Shown piece after piece: positions 40,425-50,073 of a stretch of DNA of 64,000 nt. The notes below the pieces were generated by a model. It was not told the origin of the DNA and searched no databases. It worked only from the letters and a program-made list of their open reading frames with translations. Made by a program: the position numbers and the translations under genes. Positions within the stretch are counted from its first letter, which is position 1, and each line of letters opens with the position of its first letter. Source of the stretch: Alisma plantago-aquatica (lineage: Eukaryota > Streptophyta > Magnoliopsida > Alismatales > Alismataceae); NCBI GenBank assembly GCA_963693085.1, contig OY856410.1:1332214304-1332278303 (forward strand), read 5' to 3'.

Positions 40425-42712
40425 AATCCTTTTAGTTGATCATGAGCAAGGATGGCCGTTGGATCTTGATCTGACGCCTGGCACTCATCGTCTAAGTCCC
40501 ATTGGGACTGGGACTCTATGAGTTACAGAGGGTTTTTCCTCTCAGGTTTTCTCGTGATTCAGGGAGTGTGCAAGCCTGAGGTTGATTCCTTTGGACTTAG
40601 AAGAGGAAAACAAACAAAACCAACCCTACTTTGTAGGGGATTGGCCGCCTATTGGGAGAATTCCCAATCTGACAGGAACCTGCCCCAACCCTATATATGG
40701 GGGGGGGTGAACGAGAGACCATCACATCCTTTTGCTACCCTAACCTCTACGGAAGAGAACGAGGAGTGTTTTAGTGCCTTCAATTGATCTTTTCATCCTG
40801 ACCTTCACCCTTGTCACCTCAGTGAACCTCGCCAGAGTCCGGCGAGTAGGAGAGGGTCACATCGTGATCGTGGCCTGCAATTGAAGCCCTAGCCAAGTTC
40901 GACGGAGGGAGGCGAAGCCTCCTGGCCCATTGGCATGCTCGAAAGTCGACAAGATCATGAAGTCAACTACAGAGTTGACCATCACAACAACTGTAGTGTC
41001 GCGAGGTTGAAGAAGGAGATGACCCACAAATTTACCAACCTGCCCCTCAGTGCCTTTAGTACAGGTAAGGGTAGTTTTGTCCTTCGTGTTATTTTATTTG
41101 AAAATTTGGGCATGCACATTCATGGCCATTGGATCCTGAGTGGACCAGCGGACCACGCATCCAGTGATCCTCACTTTTTTGGAAATTACTGTTAAATTAG
41201 AAAAAGGGGTTTTCTTGTTAAAACTCGTATCTTTTTATAGAAAACTTGGATGAGGAAGGTTAATACATGAAAATTGATCAGAAAAACAAAAGGGATACGT
41301 TAAAAATAGTTTGGGAACCTAAATCAGTATCTTTTTGCAAAAGTATATAATTTTGATGGAAAAAGTATTAGTTTGTGGTTAGAAACCCTAATTGTTGATA
41401 AAGGATATATTTAATCTTGCAAATAAGTTAATTCGAGCATTATTAACTTGATTAATGATAAAGATGGATTTTAACCTGTTTTGATGATGGAATTGCAAGG
41501 TTTAGGGTTTTAAACCTAATATGATGATGAATATGCTTAGAAACCCTAAATAAGAGGAAAAGAAAAGAAAAGTACTTATAATCCGAAATTAGGGTTTCAT
41601 GTTGCTAAAAGATGAACTTAGAATATTTTGTGAAATAAAGATGAAATAATTAGGGGTTGTAAGTGATTTTTATAAAATTAGGGTTTAAAGTAATAAAAAT
41701 GGAGTGGAACCCTAATTATGCTCAAAACCCTAAAAAGGGACTAATAACCCTAGGGAACAACTAGGATTAATAGATCATGATGACATGATTAATGATAGAA
41801 AAATTGGATGCCTTTTTCAAGATCAACTTGTGTGTGCTTGCTTGATTTCTTGATTGGTTGAGTTAGTTCTGCATTCAATTTTCTTGACAAGTATGTGGTT
41901 ATTTATGGTTAATCACATTAGTTTCCCAAAGAGTTTCTCAGATGATTCATCACATTGATTGCAACCAACCAATTTGGATGTTCATAATTGGAAATTATAA
42001 AGTCACTATGATGATCACAACTATAAATAAGTCTGTATTCTCGCACCTACATGCCACCCTGATGGATTATGCAAAAAGGTCAAGCCCAGGAGGGAAGACC
42101 AATGAGCACCAAGAGAGGTGACCCTAGACACCAAGCTCGGGAATGAGAAGGTGGTCTATGTTGCATGACTAAAGGGCACCATGAGAGGTGACCCTAGGCA
42201 CCAAGCTCAGGATTGAGAAGGTGGCCTTAAGTCAAACCCTAGAGAGAGTATTCCAGGGTTAGGGCAAAAGCGGTGGAGATTGAGACATTGAAAATCTAAA
42301 TTGACCTGTTAATTACCTTGGTTGTGATAATTAGTTTGTTAGCCATATTTGTGAACTTTTGGTTGTCCCCACATACCGACATATTCTTATATGCTGACTG
42401 TCATTTTGTTTGTCAGCGTTTTAGGTAGAACCCTGAAATGAACAAACAATGTAAAGTGACACATTGTGAAAATAAGAAATAATGTGCAAGGAGGATTAGA
42501 TAGAATAGATCCAAAGCTGTGGATAGAAGTAGATTTCCAAAGTTTTTAAAAGGTATGCACAATTTTATTTTATACCAGATTTTAGTTTAGTTAGTAGAAT
42601 TTCTTAATTATTATTGATTAATTGCCGAACCTTTGATCCGGTTTATTGGGATAACGACTCTGACCTCTTGGTCTCCCTTAATTGGGGGTTACCGGGTGGT
42701 GGGGTCATTACA
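40425..42712 (+). repeat. Solo LTR D, second part
   Basis: 2,288 bp from the E insertion to the GGGTCATTACA terminus. It holds six teloboxes within 41393-41733 and an imperfect tandem duplication near 42095-42220 (repeated GAGGTGACCCTAG...CACCAAGCTC). The 86-89 aa frames at 40518-41195 are not recognisable proteins. Confidence 0.85.
41393..41733. repeat. Telobox cluster in solo LTR D
   Basis: AAACCCTAA or its complement at 41393, 41541 and 41725 (forward) and 41503, 41589 and 41678 (TAGGGTTT). Six occurrences in 341 bp, more than expected by chance even in AT-rich DNA. Confidence 0.85.
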
Positions 42713-43616
42713 TCCACAGACTAAATTTCTTCATGTCGACTCTAAGTTAGTGCATAATCTAGTCTATATGGCATGGTTCAAAACTGATAAGCTCATGAAA
42801 GGATGGATTAGAGGTTCTCTCTCTCTCTCTAAGTTCTTGGGGTCGTTGTTGGTGTAGAGACCTCTCAGGAGATATGGAATGCTCTTAAGAACTGCTTTGA
42901 CAACTCTTCTCAGTCTAGATTGTTTGAGCTAATCTAATAGTTGTGGCATCTAAACAAAGGTATCAAACAACTTTCGAAATATCTCACTGAATTCAAACTT
43001 GTTTGTGATCAACTTGGGGCCATCGACAAGTTAGTTGATGAGGAGGATAAAGTTTATTACCTTATGAATGGACTTGGTTCTGATTATGAGGTATTTATTG
43101 TTTCTATCATGAAACCACTATACCTACGTATGCTAAGATAATCTCTCTCCTTAAGGATTACGAGATTAGGAAAGCAGTTGGACTACCTATTGTGAATCAA
43201 AGTCTTGCTTCCATGGGACAAAGGAACTCTGAGACAGGCAGAGGTGATAGGAGAAATGATGGTTATGCTAGAGGGAAACAGTTTAATCAGGGGAGTCAAT
43301 ATAATCAGTTTAATCAATATAGATCGCATGCTCCCGACAATGCTGGAATTCTGGGCAGTTACCAAGCAACTCAAGGTCAGGGGCTCAGTTCTCAAGGAAG
43401 TGGTTCTGTTCAAAATACTTGAGCCTACAATAACTATGATGGAAATCATCAAGTTCCTCAGTGTCAAACTTGTGGAAAGAAGGGACATGATGCCTTAAGG
43501 TGTTGGAATCATTTTAACAATGCCTATCAAATGCATGAGATTCCAACTATGCTTAATGAGGAAAGTAAAGTTCTAGCAGCTATAAGACTGAATAAGCCAT
43601 ATCTTACTGAATGGAA
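42713..43616 (+). pseudogene. Copia B gag, remainder with CCHC knuckle (frameshifted)
   Basis: Continues gag after D. PQTKFLHVDSKLVHNLVYMAW and KLMKGWIRGSLS lead into a CT microsatellite (42816-42830) where the frame shifts. The next frame gives VETSQEIWNALKNCFDNSSQ, two stops, then LSKYLTEFKLVCDQLGAID and EEDKVYYLMNGLGSDYEVF. After another shift, a Gln/Asn-rich stretch leads to the knuckle CQTCGKKGHDALRC (43462-43503) and the gag-protease linker. Coding is cut by element F at 43616. The first five bases are the right TCCAC duplication. Confidence 0.88.
43612..43616. repeat. Target-site duplication TGGAA (left copy)
   Basis: TGGAA before TGTTATGACC of element F; repeated at 52666-52670. Confidence 0.93.
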
Positions 43617-45110
43617 TGTTATGACCCGTATCAAAGTTAATCTGTAAGTATCATGATTAGTGCATAATTAAGTTAATTGAGCTAACCTAAGTGCTCATGT
43701 GGTGTTTAGTGCATCATTAGGTTGATTAAGTTGAATTAAATACACAAGATACAATTAGTGCATAATTAAGATGATTAAGTTGAGTTAAGTGATCACAGAT
43801 GCAATTAGATCTTTGATCCAGTGAAACGGTCTAGTATGCATAATCTTGTGCTTTGAGAAGGTAGAGGATCTCGTGCTCGAAATTTCACAAAAGAAATCAT
43901 TCAAAACGGACCTCCGAGACAATAGTTATGCTATTTTTAGTTTTCTTAGGCCTATAGTGCAAATTTTCCAAATCTTTAGCTTATAACCCATTTTTTCCCT
44001 TTTCTCTCTTATCTTCTCCCTGATCAATAGAACAACAACCGACAGAGCGGTGCTCAGGAGGGGTGTGATCCCAGTAGAGAGGGAGAGTTTAGGGGTGATT
44101 CTGGGCTCCCTCACTCCGACCAGCAACACTCCACCTCTGCCTTGCTTCCCTTTCTTCTTCTTCCTCCACCTTCATCCCTTGTCCACGCTCAGCCGTAGCT
44201 ACTTGACCTGTGAGCGCCACTTGAAGCTACCAGGAGCAGCTCGATCGGCTGCAATAGGGGGAGGTATGAGGGGCGACCTTTAGCCCTTGGCTTCATTTAG
44301 CTGTGATCGGCCTCCGTCCACCCTTCTTCTTCCTCCCTTCATCCTTTCCGCCTAGCAACCAGCAGCCGTCCTGCTGCTTGGGGGGCCAGCAGGTAGTGGC
44401 AAGCTGCTACGGCTAGCAACAAGCTGCTATTTGCAGCAACCTGGGGGAGGCCTTTGGGGTGCACAATAGCGGAAGGAGCTACTTTGGAGCTCGAATTTGA
44501 AGTCCCCGTAGGATTCACAGCAAGGTCAGATATCAATCGGTCTGTTTCCAACCTGTGCGTATGGTTGCTGTGTGAGCAACAGAACAATAAACAAGCAAAT
44601 CCAAGGTTGAAGACAACCCTCTGGATGCGTTTCCTGACGAATCCGGACATCCCAAATCACTGTCAGTAGGAGTTCATTTAGTTATGATCATTTAACTCCT
44701 TTGTTGGAATTTTTCGGTAAACTGTTCATTTTTGCACTGATATCGGTGGTTATCAGGCGTTTAATCAGAATTTGATGAAACTTGAATTTTATTTTATAAA
44801 TTGCTTCTTTATGATTATACATGATCTAGAATAGCTTCTGATCGGTGTAGAACAGTTCAATGATTTTATTTGGTGCAATGGAAACCAAAAGTGCTTGATA
44901 CAATTACTGGAATAGAAATACTGCTGTGTATGTTTTGGATAATTTAGATATTTGACTAGCTCTGAGAATGCTTTTGTACCTGTTGAGTAGTTTGTTGAAT
45001 GTTGTACAGTTCATATTCAAAGAATACAATAAAAATGTTAGAATTAGGTGCCCTAACACCGTAGAATCCCCTTTGTGCGGTCTGCGATCTTAAGGGGATG
45101 AAACGACCTA

Positions 45111-45281
45111 ACTGGAGGACAGTCCAGACGGTCGGCAACCTACTGGAGTACAGTCCAGATGGTTGGAGAGAGAGACCTACTGGAGGATAGTCCAGATGGT
45201 CTAGTAGTTTTGTGATGCCTACTGGAGGACAGTCCAGATGGCTGAGTAGTCGTGTTACCTACTGGAGGACAGTCCAAATGG
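45111..45281. repeat. GGACAGTCC palindromic array in 5' LTR of F
   Basis: Five copies of an ACTGGAGGACAGTCCAGATGG unit start at 45111, 45142, 45179, 45221 and 45261 (spacing 31-42 bp). The core CTGGAGGACAGTCCAG contains inverted GGAC/GTCC and CTGG/CCAG arms. The other LTR has five copies at 51568-51738. Confidence 0.92.
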
Positions 45282-45400
45282 GCACAACTCGACACTCCGC
45301 CTGTGTACTCAGGTAGGAGGAGTCCAGTTTACACTCTTCGAGAGTGCAGTGAGGCCAGAGAGCCTGTGGTCCTGTAGCAGACCAGGATGAGAGCAGTCAG

Positions 45401-45488
45401 ACTTAGCATTTCCCGGGTGTGTCGCTAAGTCTTGTACGGTGGTATCGTAGTTCGGTACAGATCTTTATATGCAGAGTACACTGCATAT
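45401..45488. other. Conserved double-hairpin module of LTR F
   Basis: ACTTAGC/GCTAAGT (45401-45407, 45424-45430) and ATATGCAG/CTGCATAT around AGTACA (45467-45488). Counterpart of 27904-27989 in C, with the outer base pair changed on both sides. Confidence 0.75.
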
Positions 45489-46210
45489 GATTGGGGCATA
45501 ATAAAATATGTAATCATGTAGAACCAAAGTAATTTAAAATATTAAGAGTCTAGAATCACTGTGCAAAAATGTCGATAGTTGTTTTTATGTTTAATGTATG
45601 CAAATCCTGATATTAAATGCTTCATAGTTATGTACTATCTTCTAGTTTCACTATGTCATTAGAACTGCTCTGTATAGTATTGTTCTTATGCTTTATTCCA
45701 ATTTAATAAACTTGACGAGTTGTTTAGTGATAGTTAAATGAAAAACTATTCACTGAGCGAGTAGGCTCACTCCTCTACTCAAACATTTTCAGGTCAGCGA
45801 CAATTCCAAGAATATGAAGGATCTTACCACCCTAGTCAGTAGAAGGTATATGTAGTTAGTTAGATAGTGGTCTCTTAGTCCTTTCCCCTCGGTCCTTGGG
45901 ACATGATGTGGAGAGAGAGTGTGTTTAATATGTAAATTAGTTTTGTAATTAACTGTCAACTTTATATTCCGCATGTAAATGTAATATGACAATTACTCTA
46001 TTTATGTTTCTAGCAAGTAAAATTTGAAATGCCTCCGCAAGTTGTGTAAGTTTCAGTCTTTAAGTAATTTGTAAGATTTTCCTGTTGGTATGTTTAATGT
46101 GACTAAGAAAAGAAAAAGTTAAGTGTGGTTTTTTTTGTGAGACGTGTTAATCCTTCTTACACCCTAATCTCATGATTAGTGGGTAATGTGAGATCGGGGT
46201 GTAACTGTTT

Positions 46211-46222
46211 TGGTATCAGAGC
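46211..46222 (+). other. Element F primer-binding site (tRNA-iMet)
   Basis: TGGTATCAGAGC four bases after the 5' LTR. Confidence 0.93.
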
Positions 46223-48384
46223 ATAGGTTGAGTACATGGTTACTCTAAGTCAAGGTCAGGGGATGATAAGAGACCAATAGGATTAGGACTTAGGTGTCTT
46301 CCTTCTAACTACAATTTTCTAACAAGAAGTGTTCTGTTATACTATTACAGATGACAGGAAGAGGACATGGTCATGAGAACCAAGCTGAGATCTTAGGCTG
46401 AATTGTCAAGGATCATTAGGGTAGAAAGATAAAGTTATAAAGTGAAGTAGATAAGAAGTGATGTGTCTTTAGCTCTGGGAAGTCTGAGTATATAGGTACC
46501 CTGGCCAGGTATCTGAGTACTAAGATTGACCAGTATCAAGCTACTCTGTCCATTCTTCTCTGGATGCCCTGGCCAGGTATGCAGAGGAAGGATGGGCTAG
46601 AGAGAAACCCTAGAAATTTTAGGGTTAAGAAATCAGAAATTAATACAGGAGTAAGAGATTAAACATAGGATGTGATGCAACTCTTGCTTTATATTGCTTA
46701 TTTGATTGGAAATCACTAGAAATGCTCTTATATGTATGGATTTAGATTTTCAGTTTGTAGAATAAATATGATTCTTTTATGTTGTTGTGTGTCATGAAGT
46801 GATTTATTTATTGTTTATATTCTTTGTATTAAGTATACCAGAAGTTATGTTTAAATGAGTTTGCCCTAAGTGGATATTCTTTCCACATGTTTGAGATTAA
46901 TAGGAGTTGGTTAATCTTGAGTAGCTCTTGGCTTCAGGACTACAGGTTTGGCCTGGTCCGGCTGGAAGGATGCGTTATTGAGATCTAATGACTCCTATTA
47001 ACAGTATAATAAGAGTAGGGTTTCACTCATTTATCATAAATTAACTCTGGTGTTTGGAAATTTTTGGTTAATTGCGCACTTTTCGCGGATAACAACAGTT
47101 ATCAGGCATTGGGCAGTAATTGGCGTCGCCCAAATTTTATTTCATAAATTGCTTCTTTATGCTTTCATATAATTTAGTTTAGAATCTGATCAGTGTACAT
47201 TGGACCAGTGAATTTACATGGTTCATCAGAACCTAAATTGCTCAGTGTGAATGTTGAATTTAGAAATACACGACTGATAAAACATCAGATGTATGATTTC
47301 AAAGAAAGTATGATAACATAAAAATATGCAATAAAACCCTAGTTGTATGCTTCCTATTATGTTAATGTGTGTGAATTAACATTTACATGAATTTACACAT
47401 TTCTCTGAGATATTACTAGAAATTCTCAAGTATTGTTAATTATTCGTGTTATGATACGCAAGTAACTCTTAATTGAGCTATGTGACGCAAAAACCAAGAT
47501 TAGGGTTAATGTGCACGGTCTTCAAGAAATTTCATATAATTGATAAATACTATAGATGATTTCTTATATGTGAAGTAAATTACTCTTAGCAGTGCACTAA
47601 GATGTTCAATGGAATGAATTCAATATGCATGTGCCAAATTGACTTGAGTTTGGGTTATTTATGAATTTTAAATCTGCCTGCATGCATGATATAAGGATTA
47701 CTCAGTATTTACAATGATTTTGAGTATACTGCTGTGTTAGTTCTAGAATGATATCGTATTTTGATTTGAATTGCAATCAAATAGATGAGGTAACTGAAAC
47801 CCTAAGGATAGGGTGTTGCCATGTGATAAGTGAATGAGGTAACTGAAACCCTAAGGATAGGGTGTTCAATGATTCAAGTATTTTGATATCAAAATTCTCA
47901 GTATGAGATGTGGTGATGCTTAATAGTTCAATTGCATGAGTTTTAGTATAAAGTGCCAAATTGACATGCATTCTGCCTATTAAGAATTTTAGTTTGCCTG
48001 CATGTATAGTATGATGATTTTCTCAGTATACTATAGCGTTTTGAATATACAACTCTATCAAATTTAGAATGATATTCATGTCGTGTTGTAATGTTCAAGT
48101 AAACTAGTATTGATAGTAATCCAGGGTTTAAAGGTAGTTAATCTGAAAGGTAGATAAATAATATGAAAATGATTCATAGAAAAGAGTAAGATACAAATTT
48201 GAAATGTAACAAGTGTGTTTGAAACAAAAGGAAAAATACTATATAAGTGAAGTGCGATATGGAATAAATTCTTACAGTAATAATAAGAATGAGGAATAAT
48301 CTATTCTTACCTTGTTTGTTTTAATTTTTGGGATGTTTATTCTATATGATCAAAATGAGAAGGATAAGTAACAAGAAGTGAGTA
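46223..48384 (+). other. Element F non-coding interior, partly LTR-derived
   Basis: No gene. 46223-47005 matches the leader of element C, including two CCTGGCCAGG palindromes at 46500-46509 and 46568-46577. About 47035-48130 instead resembles LTR sequence: its start matches LTR F around 44700-44880 (TTATCAGGC, then TTTATTTTATAAATTGCTTC-type text), and 47783-47930 matches LTR C around 27105-27260 and has a 42-bp unit in tandem (AACTGAAACCCTAAGGATAGG). 48240-48384 matches C interior near 24150-24300. Confidence 0.75.
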
Positions 48385-48660
48385 GCATAGAATGAGGAGA
48401 ATTACTTGTCACATGATCTGGAATTAGTTGTTGTAGTTCATGCTCATAAGACATGACATTACTATCTTTATGGTGAGGTGTGCCAGATGTTTATAGATCA
48501 TAAGAGCTTGAAATATATCTTTACCCAGAAGGATCTGAATCTTAGACAGCGGAGATGATTAGAATTGATTAAGGATTATGATATAATGATAGATTATCAT
48601 CCTGGAAAAGTGAATGTGGTAGCAGATGCCCTCAGTAGGAAGTCAAGTTCAACAACTGAT
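48385..48660 (+). pseudogene. Element F RNase H, C-terminal half
   Basis: Fragment of RNase H starting abruptly at the ENYLSHDLELVVVVHAH-type segment (48398-48448). [20 protein letters not shown] follows with the catalytic Asp of FIDHK, then LIKDYDIMIDYHPGKVNVVA and DALSRKSS. The first half of the domain and all of RT are missing, so a deletion joins the non-coding interior directly to RNase H. Stops near 48452 and 48557 replace expected Trp residues. Confidence 0.85.
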
Positions 48661-50040
48661 GCATTCTCTATGGCATGTTTCAAGAGAGACCTGCTAGTAG
48701 AAATGCGGAAGTTGAACATAGACTTTGGGGTGGCAGAACAGAGTGGTTTGATTGCACAGATGCAAGTCAAGCCTACTTTTTATGATCAAATTAAAGAACT
48801 TCAGCAGAATGATAGTGAGTTACAACAGATCATGCAGGATATGACAAAGGGAAAAAGACCGGGGTTCAGGTTTTCAGATGACGGATTGCTATATCTGCAT
48901 GACAGGTTGTGTGTACCTGGAGATGGTGATTTGAAAGAACAGATTCTTGAGGAGGCACATGCATCGATGTATGCTATGCATCCAGGTAACACTAAAATGT
49001 ACAGGAATCTCAAGGAATTGTACTGGTGGTCAGGTATGAAAAAGGATGTAGCTGAATATGTGTCTAGATGTAGTGTGTGTTAGCAAGTTAAGGCTAAACA
49101 TCAAAAACCTACAGGTACCTTGCAATGTCTTCCTATACCTGAGTGGAAGTGGGAACATATCATAATGTCTTCTCACTTTCTTCCTGTTAAGTCAACCTTT
49201 GATGTCCCAAAGTTGGCTAAGATATACGTGGATGAAATAGTCAGGTTGCATGGTATTCTAGCTTCAATTATATCTGATAGAGATCCTAAGTTCACATCCA
49301 GGTTTTGGAATCAGTTGCATCGTGCTTTGGGCACAAAGTTAAGATTCAGTATAACTTTTCACCCACAGACAGATGGTCAGTCAGAAAGGACCATTTAGAC
49401 TCTTCAGGACATGCTGAGAGCATGTGTCTTGCATTTCAATGGAAGCTGGGAAGAACACTTAAGCCTTATAAAGTTTGAGGTAGGTGAAAAGCATATTCTT
49501 GGACCAGAGATAGTGGATTTGACTATCGAAAAGATTGCAGTGATTAGAGAATAGTCGAAAGCTACACAAGATAGACAAAAGAATTATGTTGAGAAGAGAT
49601 GTAGACATCTTGAGTTTGAAGTTGGTAATGAAGTTATCTGAGGATTTCACCATGGAAAGGAGTGTTGAGGTTTGGTAAGAAAGGCAAACTGACTCCTAGG
49701 TTTATGAGCTCATATCCTATCATTGAGAGGATTGGACCTGTAGCCTATAGGTTGGAATTACCATCCGAGTTGGCTAATTTACTTGATGTGTTTCATGTAT
49801 CAATGTTGAAGAAGTGTTACCCTAGTACAGAGGAGATATGGAACTCATAACCAGTCCGGCTCAGACTTGACGTGTCCTATGTTGAAGGACCAATACAGAT
49901 AGTTGACCCATATATCAAGAAACTTAAGAATCATGCGATACCGTTAGTGAAGGTTTTGTGGAAGAAACCATAACCTAAAGAAAGCCACGTGGGAGCTTGA
50001 ATCTGAGATGCGTAACAAGTTTCCCTTTCTCTTTTAGGAA
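48661..50040 (+). pseudogene. Element F integrase with small deletions
   Basis: Zinc domain: ASMYAMHPGNTKMYRNLKEL, WWSGMKKDVAEYV and CSVC (48955-49080). The core's first Asp segment and the following 20 or so residues (the FVVGLPRT region of relatives) are missing after KWEHIIMSS near 49165. ASIISDRDPKFTSRFWNQL and FHPQTDGQSERTI hold the second Asp and the Glu. Another deletion near 49470 removes the YEALYG segment. The tail includes FMSSYPIIERIGPVAYRLEL, SYVEGPIQIVD and LVKVLWKK. A frameshift occurs between 49398 and 49662, and several TAGs are present. Confidence 0.88.
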
Positions 50041-50056
50041 TTTCGGGATGAAATTC
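50038..50056 (+). other. Pre-PPT hairpin of element F
   Basis: GAATTTC and GAAATTC pair perfectly over 7 bp around GGGAT. The hairpin ends 17 nt before the 3' LTR. Confidence 0.65.
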
Positions 50057-50060
50057 TTAT

Positions 50061-50073
50061 AAGGGAGGGAGAT
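50061..50073 (+). other. Element F polypurine tract
   Basis: AAGGGAGGGAGAT directly before the TGTTATGACC start of the 3' LTR. Confidence 0.92.

Larger units (their letters stand above)
29080..42712 (+). mobile_element. Element D: solo LTR interrupted by element E
   Basis: A single LTR made of 29080-29620 and 40425-42712 (2,829 bp), from TGTTATAACC to GGTCATTACA, with a perfect TCCAC duplication and no internal domain of its own. The right part ends with CTCCCTTAATTGGGGGTTAC before GGGTCATTACA, matching the ends of E's LTRs, so D and E belong to related families. D is in plus and E in minus orientation. A solo LTR results from recombination between the two LTRs of a former full element. Confidence 0.88.
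43617..46206 (+). repeat. Element F 5' LTR
   Basis: 2,590 bp, TGTTATGACC to GGGGTGTAACT (last base changed from the A in the other copy). It includes five palindromic units (45111-45281) and the double-hairpin module shared with C. ORFs such as 44339-44650 are present in both LTRs but have no recognisable domain and lie in the leader-like GC-rich part; I do not call them genes. Confidence 0.92.

Noticed and set aside
41393..41733. Interstitial telomeric repeat array
   Set aside because: The AAACCCTAA copies are dispersed in both orientations and not tandem.
44339..44650. 103-112 aa minus-strand ORFs repeated at 50796-51134
   Set aside because: Present only because both LTRs of F carry the same sequence; low-complexity Ser/Leu-rich, no domain, antisense to the element.
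45111..45281. CRISPR-like array (regularly spaced 21-bp repeats)
   Set aside because: Units are degenerate, spacers of 10-21 bp are themselves similar, and the array is duplicated in both LTRs of a plant retrotransposon.
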